From contig JAJHOH010000001.1 of assembly GCA_021651055.1 (NCBI GenBank), positions 2,728,001-2,792,000 on the forward strand: a stretch of 64,000 nt of DNA. The letters are read 5' to 3'. The DNA comes from Candidatus Manganitrophus morganii (GTDB lineage Bacteria; Nitrospirota; Nitrospiria; SBBL01; Manganitrophaceae). Of the stretch, positions 16,737 to 25,585 are shown piece after piece. Under the pieces are notes generated by a model, which worked only from the letters and a program-made list of their open reading frames with translations, searched no databases and was not told where the DNA came from. A program made the position numbers and the translations under genes. The first letter of the stretch is position 1, and each line of letters opens with the position of its first letter.

Positions 16737-17606
16737 TCAAGCTTTTTCACCCTTAGGGGGGTTGCCGCGGGGCCGTGTTGCTCGGATTCCGGGCCGGATC
16801 ATCCGAAAAAGGGATCTTCCAAGGATCGGAAGAAGGAGGAGCAGCCCGAAGGCGCAGACGATCGAGGCCCCTGTCGGGAGGTCGAACGTCACCGAGGCGG
16901 CCAGCCCCAGGAGGCTGGCCGCCGTTCCAAATCCCCAACCGATCCATAATCTAGGCACAATTCCGTCCGTCAGAAACAGCGAGGCCAATGCCGGGACGAT
17001 GAGGAATGCGAAGACGAGGAGAACCCCGGCCAGCGAGACCGAACTTGTCACCACCACGCCGAAGGCCGCGTAGAAGAGAAAATCCCAGGGGCGGAAACGG
17101 TATCCCCTGCGGAGGGCTTCCTCGGGGTTGAACGAGATGAGTAGAAAGGCTTTTCGGAAGAACCAGTGGAAGAGGCCGACCGCTGTGTAAAGAATCGCCG
17201 TCTTCGTAATCTGCGCGGGGGTGACCGTGAGGATATTTCCGACCAGCAGTCCGCGGATGTGCTCCGCCCCGCCCGGGGCGCGGTCAAGGACGATGACGGC
17301 GGCGGCGGCCGAGACGACATAGACGATTCCGATGATCGCCTCTTGGGGGATCTTTTCATCGCGCGATCGGGAGAGGGAGAAGAAGGCGGCGCCGATCAGG
17401 GTCATCCCGAGGGAGGCCCAGTAGGCGGCCGGATCATGCAGGTCGCGGCCGAAGAGAAGGGCTGCGGTCGCGCCGAGCGCCGCCATCTGCGCCAGCGCCA
17501 GATCGACGAAGATCACCCCCCGCCGGATCACATGGAGGCCGAGATAGGTGTGAATCCCGGTCAGAATCAGACAGGCGATGAAGGGCCAAAAAAGAAAAGA
17601 CAGCAT
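16737..17606 (-). CDS. Metal ABC transporter permease (ZnuB/TroC family)
   Basis: This integral membrane protein (about 289 aa) has the ABC-3 family pattern: GLHVIRRGVIFVDLALAQMAALGATAALL near residue 30 and SLAGVLLVFAFLIVPALASLFL near 200. It imports Zn2+ or Mn2+ delivered by the binding protein encoded 61 nt upstream. ATG 17606 is chosen; the longer in-frame reading extends into the 17644-17671 repeat. No ATPase gene follows or precedes it in the cluster, which is unusual because znuC normally adjoins znuB. Confidence 0.9.
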   Translation of the reverse strand: MLSFLFWPFIACLILTGIHTYLGLHVIRRGVIFVDLALAQMAALGATAALLFGRDLHDPAAYWASLGMTLIGAAFFSLSRSRDEKIPQEAIIGIVYVVSAAAAVIVLDRAPGGAEHIRGLLVGNILTVTPAQITKTAILYTAVGLFHWFFRKAFLLISFNPEEALRRGYRFRPWDFLFYAAFGVVVTSSVSLAGVLLVFAFLIVPALASLFLTDGIVPRLWIGWGFGTAASLLGLAASVTFDLPTGASIVCAFGLLLLLPILGRSLFRMIRPGIRATRPRGNPPKGEKA

Positions 17607-17643
17607 CAGATCCTCGTATCGATATTTGATCGTCTCTGTTCTC

Positions 17644-17671
17644 GTAGGGGCGTATCGCAATACGCCCCTAC
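17644..17671. repeat. GTAGGGGCG-type perfect inverted repeat, copy 2
   Basis: Two 12-base arms, GTAGGGGCGTAT and ATACGCCCCTAC, surround a CGCA loop. It occupies the znuA-znuB spacer and overlaps the last codons of the binding protein, so the hairpin could modulate the ratio of the two products. Confidence 0.8.
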
Positions 17672-18579
17672 CGCAATGCCTCCGCCAAGCGGTTCGTCAA
17701 AAGATCGAAGAGGTCGAAATAGTCGTTGATCCCGGCCGAAGCCGATACCGAGGGGGGAAGCGGTACAACCTTCGCTCCCGTCTTCTCCGCCAGGAACTTC
17801 GGCGCCTGATCGCTGAAATACGGCTCCATGAGGATCACCTTCACCTGCTCCCGCGGGATCAGCGCGATCACCTCCCTCATGTGGGAGGTGGACGAGGGGA
17901 TCCCCGGTTTCGGCTCGATATATCCGGCGGCCACCAGCCCGAACCGTTTCAGAAAATAGGGCCAGCTGTTGTGATAGGTGATCACCTTCGCCCCCTCGAA
18001 CGGTTTCATCCGCTCCTGCCACCGGGAAAGGGCCGCGTCGATCCGAGTTGAGAAGTCGGCGAGGTTCCGGTCGTACTCCGCTGCTCCCTTCGGGTCGACC
18101 CGTTTCAACCCTTCGGCGATGTTCCTCGCAATCTGTTTTCCATTCATCGGATCAAGCCAGATGTGCGGATTCCCCTGAAGGTGAACGTCTCCGGCGGACC
18201 GGTCGATCGGCTCCGCCGGAACCTCCAGCGCCGTGATTCCTCTCGAAGCATCGACAAAACCGGGCGCCCCGCTCTGGATCTTTCCATTCCGTCCGCCGAG
18301 CAGCAAGGGCCCGACCCACGCTTGCTCTAATTCCAGGCCGACTTGGACGAAGAGGTCGGCCCGGGAGAGTTTCAACATGAAGCTCGGTTTCGCCTCGATG
18401 AAGTGGGGGTCTTGGACCCCCTTTGCAAGGGATTCCACTTCCACCCGCTCGCCGCCGACCTCTTTTGCAATTGCGGCGAGATCTTCGGTGGTGGTGACCA
18501 CATTGACCGGAGCGGCCTCGACCGGCCGGGCGATCTGGAGCGTCAAAAGAAAAGATGCGAAAAGAAAGATCGGTCTCAT
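17668..18579 (-). CDS. Metal-binding periplasmic protein of ABC transporter (ZnuA/TroA family)
   Basis: A signal peptide of about 22 residues ends ...RPVEA. Metal-ligand His residues are visible in VQDPHFIEAKPSFM (near 60), GNPHIWLDP (near 140) and VITYHNSWPYF (near 205). A later acidic ligand candidate is in MEPYFSDQAPKFLAEKTG. The His-rich loop that marks many zinc-specific ZnuA proteins is absent, so Zn versus Mn is open. Start 18579 has GGAGG upstream; an in-frame TTG at 18594 is less likely. The outer-membrane protein gene immediately upstream ends at 18591, 12 nt before this start. Confidence 0.92.
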   Translation of the reverse strand: MRPIFLFASFLLTLQIARPVEAAPVNVVTTTEDLAAIAKEVGGERVEVESLAKGVQDPHFIEAKPSFMLKLSRADLFVQVGLELEQAWVGPLLLGGRNGKIQSGAPGFVDASRGITALEVPAEPIDRSAGDVHLQGNPHIWLDPMNGKQIARNIAEGLKRVDPKGAAEYDRNLADFSTRIDAALSRWQERMKPFEGAKVITYHNSWPYFLKRFGLVAAGYIEPKPGIPSSTSHMREVIALIPREQVKVILMEPYFSDQAPKFLAEKTGAKVVPLPPSVSASAGINDYFDLFDLLTNRLAEALR

Positions 18580-18590
18580 CTCCGCCTCCT

Positions 18591-19790
18591 TCAAAACGTA
18601 TGGGCGCCGTGAGCGCCGATGAGGAATGCGTACTGAATAAAAACGGCGTGAATCGGGTCGTCCCGATCGTCCGAGTTGTCATAGTTATACTGAAGGCGGA
18701 TCTTGGAGAACTCGGAAGGGTAGAAGGTCAGGTTCGACGAAGCGCGCCATCGCTCTCCGGAAGCGGGATCGACCGGATCGGTGGCGTCGGCCTGTTCGTA
18801 TCGGATCCCGGCGACCCAGCGCCGCGCGAAGCCATAGAGCGACTGAATATAGAAACCGTCATTCGCAAATGTCTCCTCGGACAACACGGTCCCGTCGTCC
18901 AGGGCGGCCTCTCCCGCTTCGTAGCTGCGGCGCATCGCCTCTCCCTGAAAAGTGACAAACGGCCAGCCGTGATCGGCGGTGAGCGGCTTCCATTTCACAA
19001 AGAGATCGACCCCATGAATCCGTGTCGAAGTATTCTCCCCCGTTCCGTTGGGGCCGAAGAGATGGGAGGTCCCCGCGACAAGGGTCACGCTCTCCGAGAG
19101 ATCGAGCGAGGTTTTGATCCGGCCCAGATAAAGAAGGTCCCCTTCATCGTGCACATCGCGCTCGAGAATCGGCCGGCCGGCGAAGGTCTCCTCGGGAGCG
19201 AAGAGAAAGCTGGTCGCCGTCTCTCCCTCGGCATTCTGGGCGCTTCCGATCAACTCCAGATAAAAAGGGAGCGGCAACAGAGCGGAGAGCTGTACGCCCG
19301 GGCTCCTTAAACCATCGCCGCCGAACATCAGCGTGTTGATCATGTTCTGATCGGCAAAGTCCCAGACATGCGGATGAAGCGGGTTTTGCCGGCCGAACCG
19401 GGTGAAGAATTGTCCCCCCATGACCTGAAGGCCGTAGGGAAGAGAGAGAGTGGTTAGGAAGGCTTCTTCCACTTCGATAAATGATTCGCCGTCTTCGAGA
19501 CCGAAAATCAGGTGGGCTTCGCCCCGAAAGTAAGGGTCGACATTGCCGGCGAGGGTCAATTCGAGATTCTGAAGGGTGAACCCTCGTTTGTTCGGATCGT
19601 GGGCGCCGAATTGAAGATGGTCCGGATCGGAAAAGGTGGCGGCGGAGAAAAGGCCGTCGAGTGAAATCTCCGGATTGAACGTCTGGGCGCTTCGCGCCGG
19701 CGGGGCGATCCCCTCCTGAGCGAAGAGCGAAGGGACGATTCCCAGAATCGCCCCCAGAACTGAAAGGGCGAACAGAATAGAACGCATCAT
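18591..19790 (-). CDS. Outer-membrane porin-like protein of metal cluster
   Basis: A signal peptide (...VPSLFAQEG) precedes a 375-residue mature domain with alternating amphipathic strands and an acidic/aromatic girdle (FNPEISLDGLFSAATF, FRGEAHLIFGLEDGESFIEVEEAFLTT, GGQFFTRFGRQNPLHPHVWDF). It ends YAFLIGAHGAHTF with a terminal Phe. This pattern matches a group of uncharacterised outer-membrane proteins found beside ZnuA-type genes. It starts with GGAGGAAGC upstream of ATG and is tightly linked to the binding protein, so it may be the outer-membrane entry route for the same metal. Specific function is inferred. Confidence 0.75.
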   Translation of the reverse strand: MMRSILFALSVLGAILGIVPSLFAQEGIAPPARSAQTFNPEISLDGLFSAATFSDPDHLQFGAHDPNKRGFTLQNLELTLAGNVDPYFRGEAHLIFGLEDGESFIEVEEAFLTTLSLPYGLQVMGGQFFTRFGRQNPLHPHVWDFADQNMINTLMFGGDGLRSPGVQLSALLPLPFYLELIGSAQNAEGETATSFLFAPEETFAGRPILERDVHDEGDLLYLGRIKTSLDLSESVTLVAGTSHLFGPNGTGENTSTRIHGVDLFVKWKPLTADHGWPFVTFQGEAMRRSYEAGEAALDDGTVLSEETFANDGFYIQSLYGFARRWVAGIRYEQADATDPVDPASGERWRASSNLTFYPSEFSKIRLQYNYDNSDDRDDPIHAVFIQYAFLIGAHGAHTF

Positions 19791-19886
19791 GCTTCCTCCA
19801 TGTCGATGGGTAGAAATCGTCGCGCAAGATCCCGTCCGATATGGGACCTCCTGCGCGATTCTATTCCAATGATGGTTTAAGCGGGT

Positions 19887-20198
19887 TTAACAGAGAGAAG
19901 CGAGATACGGTGGGGCGCGGGTCGGTTTTTGGAAAGAAATCCGCTCGACCGGGAGGAAGAGCCTCGGAAGCGGGTTCCCGGTGAGGTGGATGAGAAAGAG
20001 GGCCAGCGCCGCGAGGAACGGAACCGACGCCTGGCTGTTCTGGACCCAGAGGCCGATCGCGCAACCGTGCGGGTCGACCAACTCGTCTTCGGAATAGGCG
20101 TGAAAGAGGGCGAAGCCGGAGAAGAGGAAAAGATAAAGAACCAGACCGAGGGTCAGCAGGCGGAGCGGCTGACCCTTTTTGAGGATGCTTGAATGCAT
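19887..20198 (-). CDS. Small membrane protein with His/Cys segment (S3)
   Basis: Two hydrophobic segments (LTLGLVLYLFLFSGFALF and PFLAALALFLIHL) flank an acidic loop with DPHGCAIGLWVQNSQAS. It is the first gene of the minus-strand metal cluster and has its own promoter (20206-20234). The arrangement is like S1 and S2. I recognise no named family. A regulatory or metal-handling role is inference from the setting. Confidence 0.6.
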   Translation of the reverse strand: MHSSILKKGQPLRLLTLGLVLYLFLFSGFALFHAYSEDELVDPHGCAIGLWVQNSQASVPFLAALALFLIHLTGNPLPRLFLPVERISFQKPTRAPPYLASLC

Positions 20199-20205
20199 GA
20201 CGCAA

Positions 20206-20234
20206 AGCTAATCAAAAAGCGAGCCGAATGTCAA
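20206..20234 (-). promoter_or_regulatory. Sigma70-type promoter driving the metal cluster
   Basis: On the minus strand TTGACA (20229-20234) and TTAGCT (20206-20211) are 17 nt apart, and ATG 20198 follows by 7 nt. I see no clear Zur-type palindrome here. Confidence 0.5.
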
Positions 20235-20238
20235 CGCT

Positions 20239-20727
20239 TTATTTCGCCGGCGCGGAGCGGAATGCGAGAAAGGCGGCCCATGTGCGGATCGATTCCCCAA
20301 TCAGCGCGATCACTCCCGTCAAAGAGGCGGTGAGCGCTCCCGGAGGGGGAGGGGGCGGTTCGGTCGGGAGGAGTTTTCTGATTTTCGTGAGGATCTCCTT
20401 TGGGTTCAGCGGCTTGGTGAGATACTCGTTGGCGCCGAGGGCCAGTCCTTGTTCCCGCGAAAAAGGGTCGGTTTTCGCCGTGAGCATCAGAATCGGGATG
20501 TGGTTGGTTTTTGGATTTCCCCGGATCGCCCGGCAGACTTCAAAGCCGTTCATCTTCGGCATCATCAGATCGAGCAGAACCAGCGCGGGGAGATCACGCT
20601 CGGTCTTTTCTACCGCCTCTAACCCATCCTTTGCGGTGATCACCTCGTACCCCTCTCTTTCAAGCACCGCGGAGAGAATGAGGATCGTATCGATATTGTC
20701 ATCCACCGCAAGGACTTTGTGCGGCAT
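20239..20727 (-). CDS. Single-domain response regulator with C-terminal tail
   Basis: A receiver domain covers residues 1-120: acidic pocket KVLAVDDNIDTILIL, phosphoacceptor VLLDLMMPKMNG, Thr/Lys switch MLTAKTD and EYLTKPLNP. After a poly-proline linker (EPPPPPPGA) there is a 35-residue hydrophobic tail (LTGVIALIGESIRTWAAFLAF) that could lie on or in the membrane. No DNA-binding domain is present. GGAGGAG supports the start. No kinase gene adjoins it. Confidence 0.9.
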   Translation of the reverse strand: MPHKVLAVDDNIDTILILSAVLEREGYEVITAKDGLEAVEKTERDLPALVLLDLMMPKMNGFEVCRAIRGNPKTNHIPILMLTAKTDPFSREQGLALGANEYLTKPLNPKEILTKIRKLLPTEPPPPPPGALTASLTGVIALIGESIRTWAAFLAFRSAPAK

Positions 20728-20887
20728 TTCTCCTCCTTCATGAAGATGAGGCTGTCCGGAAGATCAGGGACGCAGCGTCATTCAGCAACATTTTTTCAAG
20801 TTTGTGCAGCGGATTCTACACCAGGCCTATTGAGACTACAAGGGGGGAAAGTAACTACGTTGGAGAGGATGCCCGCCTGAAACGCGG

Positions 20888-21649
20888 CTATTTCGTGATC
20901 CACTTCTCGATCCGGGTGATCATCCGCTCGAAATCTTCCGGTTTTGAGAACTCATGGTTGGCGCCGGGGATCGCCTCCATCTCTCTTTGGTCGTTCGGCA
21001 GCCGGAGGGTGTCGAAGAGGCGGAGGCTCTGATCGAACGGGACATACTCGTCGGCCTCGCCATGAACGATCAGCGTGGGAGGTTTGATCTGCGCGGCCGC
21101 CCGGTAGGTGTCGTATTTCAATTGATCTTCATAGAAGGCATAATCGAGCCGGGCCTTTCCATGCGGGGTGGCGATCGCGAGGATGCCGCTCTCCTTCCAA
21201 TGGCTCATTCCGGTCTCCCCCAGCTGCGCCCGCCAGATCGGCGGGTAGTCGGAGACGGGGCATTTGAGGGCGACGGCGAAGAGCGCCGGGTGTTTCGCGG
21301 CGGTATGGACGGCGACCAATCCGCCGAAGCTCGATCCGACCAGGCCGACCTCCGTATATCCGTTTTCGTTTAACCAGCGGATCATCCCCTCAGTCTGCTC
21401 CAGGCATTGGGTCAGCGTCAGGCGCGAGAAAGGGCCGTCGCTTTCGCCGTGGCCGAAGAAATCGAACCGGCAGGCCGCGATCCGCTTGGAGAGAAGGCGG
21501 GGGGTAAGGGTCCGGTTGGTCTCGCTCTCCTTGCTCGACATAAAACCGTGGCAGAGGAGGACAGCCCGGGAGGTCGATCCCTCGGGAGTCGCCAGAACGA
21601 CCGAGGTTTTTAGCTGATCGGTCAGATTTAATTCGAGTTTTTTCTCCAT
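20888..21649 (-). CDS. Alpha/beta-hydrolase (serine esterase/peptidase-like)
   Basis: The fold is clear: oxyanion region AVLLCHGFMSSKESETN, nucleophile elbow GLVGSSFGGLVAVH, acid in TLIVHGEADEYVPFD, and His in EAIPGANHEFSKPE. GGAGG upstream fixes the start at 21649; the longer reading is rejected. Substrate is unknown; related proteins are esterases or acyl-peptide hydrolases. It is monocistronic, with about 160 empty nt before the response regulator. Confidence 0.88.
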   Translation of the reverse strand: MEKKLELNLTDQLKTSVVLATPEGSTSRAVLLCHGFMSSKESETNRTLTPRLLSKRIAACRFDFFGHGESDGPFSRLTLTQCLEQTEGMIRWLNENGYTEVGLVGSSFGGLVAVHTAAKHPALFAVALKCPVSDYPPIWRAQLGETGMSHWKESGILAIATPHGKARLDYAFYEDQLKYDTYRAAAQIKPPTLIVHGEADEYVPFDQSLRLFDTLRLPNDQREMEAIPGANHEFSKPEDFERMITRIEKWITK

Positions 21650-21752
21650 GCGGCCTCCGGTCATATCATTGAGAAACAGGATACCTTTTTGCCGGATGGC
21701 TTGCAAGCAACTTCTCCCCCGCCCTCCTCCCGTGTTTTAACGGGTTTCTCCC

Positions 21753-21781
21753 TTGACACCCTTTTCATCTCTCTCCATAAT
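21753..21781 (+). promoter_or_regulatory. Strong sigma70-type promoter for TrpD2-like/CbiX/TrpS run
   Basis: TTGACA (21753-21758), 17-nt spacer, CATAAT (21776-21781). Transcription would start near 21788, leaving 3 nt before ATG 21791 or 15 nt before ATG 21803. Confidence 0.75.
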
Positions 21782-21802
21782 ACGGGCATTATGCTGGGAC
21801 GG

Positions 21803-22812
21803 ATGCAATATTTGGTTCATAAAGTCGGAGCGGGGGAGAAGGCGGCCCAAGACCTGACTTACGAGGAGGCGCGCGAGGCGGCGCAGCTGCTTCTCTCCGG
21901 AGAGGCGACGCCGGCCCAGGCGGGGGGTCTTCTGATCGCGATGCGGGTGAAGAATGAGACGAATGAGGAGATGCGCGCCTTTACCGAGGTCTGCCGGGAT
22001 TACAATAAGCCGTTGATGCTCAAGCGGGGAGTGGTTCCGCTCGATATCCCGGTGTATGCGGGGAAGAAAATTTTTTTCCATGCGATCATCCCGGCGGCAT
22101 TTTTGATCGCGGCGTCCGGACGGCCGGTCCTGCTGCACGGCTTTTCCGGCGCCCCGGGACGGCTGGGGGCGGCCGATGTGTTGCGCTCGCTCGGGATCTG
22201 CGTCGATTTCACCCCGCAGGAGGGATCGACCATCTTAGAGCGGCAGGGCTTTCTCTATCTCGATGTGGCCAAGTTCAATCCCCCTCTTCACCGTTTCCAA
22301 TTGCTGCGGACCGAGCTCGGCGTCCGGACCCTCTTCAACGCCGTCTGCAGGATGGTCGATCCGGCCGATTCCGGCCGGCACCTCATCGGGATCTCGCATC
22401 CCCCTTATTTCGAGAAGACCCTGGAGGTATTGAAGCGGCATGGAAGCCGTCGCACCTTGATCGTCCGAGGGGTCGAGGGGGGGCCGGAGCCGTCGATCAC
22501 CTCGGAGACGAAGGGGTTTCTTGCGATAAATGGGGAGGCGGCGGCGCTCTCGATCGCCGCCGCGGAACTCGGCCTCTCCTGGGCCAAACGGAGCGATATC
22601 CCGGGAGGGGAGCCGGAGGAGCAAGCGGGCCTGATTGAAAAGATTCTCGCCGGAGAAAAGGTCGGACCGGTGCGGGAGTGGGTGCTGCTGACCGCCGCGA
22701 CCGGCCTTCTCGCGGCGGGGGAGGCGCCGACCCTTGTGGACGGGTGGAAGCGGGCGGAGCAGGTTCTCAACGAGGGCGCGGGGCTTCGCAAGCTAAAGGA
22801 GAGTGCGGGGGC

Positions 22813-22816
<4 letters not shown>
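21803..22816 (+). CDS. Anthranilate phosphoribosyltransferase-like protein (TrpD2/YbiB group)
   Basis: This is a nucleoside phosphorylase/phosphoribosyltransferase fold of about 337 residues. The N-terminal helical domain has LTYEEAREAAQLLLSGEATPAQAGGLLIAMRVKNETNEEM. The anion loop is PVLLHGFSGAPGRLGAADVL, where true TrpD has KHGNR, so the active-site signature is altered. A later IVRGVEGGPEPS is family-like. TrpD2 proteins bind nucleic acid rather than making tryptophan. ATG 21803 is preferred because the promoter leaves it a short leader; 21791 is possible. It overlaps the CbiX-like gene by ATGA. Confidence 0.78.
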
Positions 22817-24631
<1,815 letters not shown>

Positions 24632-24721
24632 CAATTACGAATGAGGAATGTGGGAATTAGGAATTGAAAATCAACTCTTTTGACGTTCATTCCTAATTCG
24701 TAATTCTTAATTCCTAATTGA
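24632..24721. repeat. AATTAGGAATT-type dispersed inverted repeat
   Basis: Tandem 9-10-base units (ATTACGAATGAGGAATG, GAATTAGGAATTG) run into their reverse complement (CATTCCTAATTCGTAATT). Related sequence occurs at about 27830, 38290, 47750, 49155, 54327, 55917 and 56109. Confidence 0.75.
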
Positions 24722-24739
24722 ACTTTATGTACTTCCAGA

Positions 24740-24768
24740 TTGACGCACAAAGCGAAAAATGATATAAC
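24740..24768 (+). promoter_or_regulatory. Promoter of tRNA-Met
   Basis: TTGACG (24740-24745), 17-nt spacer, TATAAC (24763-24768), ending 28 nt upstream of the mature tRNA. Confidence 0.7.
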
Positions 24769-24796
24769 CGGAGCTTGTCTTTTCTTGGAAACCAAT

Positions 24797-24872
24797 GGCG
24801 GCGTAGCTCAGTTGGTAGAGCAGCGGAATCATAATCCGCGTGTCGGGGGTTCGAGGCCCTCCGCCGCTACCA
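24797..24872 (+). tRNA. tRNA-Met (CAU), elongator type
   Basis: The cloverleaf folds fully: acceptor GGCGGCG/CGCCGCT, D stem GCTC/GAGC, anticodon stem GCGGA/TCCGC with loop ATCATAA (anticodon CAT), T stem GGGGG/CCCTC, discriminator A and encoded CCA (24870-24872). The first pair is G-U, unlike the unpaired first base of initiator tRNA, so this is an elongator tRNA-Met or, less likely, a lysidine-modified tRNA-Ile2. Confidence 0.95.
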
Positions 24873-24899
24873 TCCTTCTTTTCTCTTTTCAGAGACGGT

Positions 24900-25286
24900 C
24901 TACCCTAACAGCACATCATCCGTAGCGGCGGTGAGGACGAAGACTTTCTCGTTGTTGTTTTCCGGATCCGAGAAAAAGAGAAAGAATCCCTTTCTTCCGG
25001 GAGAGACGCCCGTGGTGTAGCCGAAGAGATTTTCCCCGTCTTTGAAGCAGACCATCACTCTTCGACCCAGCCCCGGCCGCTCCATATCGATCCGCTCTTT
25101 ATAGGTCGGATTTCCGTCGAAGCACTTCACGAAGAAAATCCCCTTCAATCGCGAAGGGTCAACCTTGATTGTTTCTCCCGAGGTTTTCTTCGTAAGGTGG
25201 AACCAAGGTTTTTCCGGGGAGAAGTCGCCGGTGCTTCCCTTGACGACCTCTCCGTCTTGAAAATGAAGAACGATCCTGTTTTGCAT
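24900..25286 (-). CDS. Conserved protein of unknown function (DUF6982-like small beta-domain repeats)
   Basis: This is a protein of about 128 residues with two similar halves, each opening with a V-x-F-x-DGE motif (IVLHFQDGEVVKGSTGDFSP and VMVCFKDGENLFGYTTGVSP). The pattern suggests paired SH3-like or PilZ-like small barrels. ATG 25286 has AAGGGA upstream and matches the domain start; the longer reading only adds a hydrophobic stretch from the spacer. It is divergent from the sensor kinase gene. The family name is from memory and uncertain. Confidence 0.7.
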   Translation of the reverse strand: MQNRIVLHFQDGEVVKGSTGDFSPEKPWFHLTKKTSGETIKVDPSRLKGIFFVKCFDGNPTYKERIDMERPGLGRRVMVCFKDGENLFGYTTGVSPGRKGFFLFFSDPENNNEKVFVLTAATDDVLLG

Positions 25287-25585
25287 TACTATCCCTTTCT
25301 GAGGTTTTACGTCTACTGTGAAAATGACCGCTGCGATCATCCCGCCGATCAGGGGAAGGGAATTATACAATAACTGGATATTCCTTGTCATCCCTTTAAT
25401 TTCACTTTCCCGGTGGAATCGAGAGGGTCTTGAATACCCTCAAAGAGTCAGGTATCTTCTTACTCTGGACAAAATGCGTCGTCGACAAAGGAGCGGCTGC
25501 TCCGTTTTTGCGATGCGTGGAAAACCGGCCGGCGTGTGATGCAGAAAACGCCCCGAAACGACTGAAGATCATTTTTCGGAGTCGA

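Noticed and set aside
24740-24925. 61-residue plus-strand frame containing VAQLVEQRNHNPRVGG
   Set aside because: This is the familiar false translation of a tRNA gene; the cloverleaf at 24797-24872 explains it.
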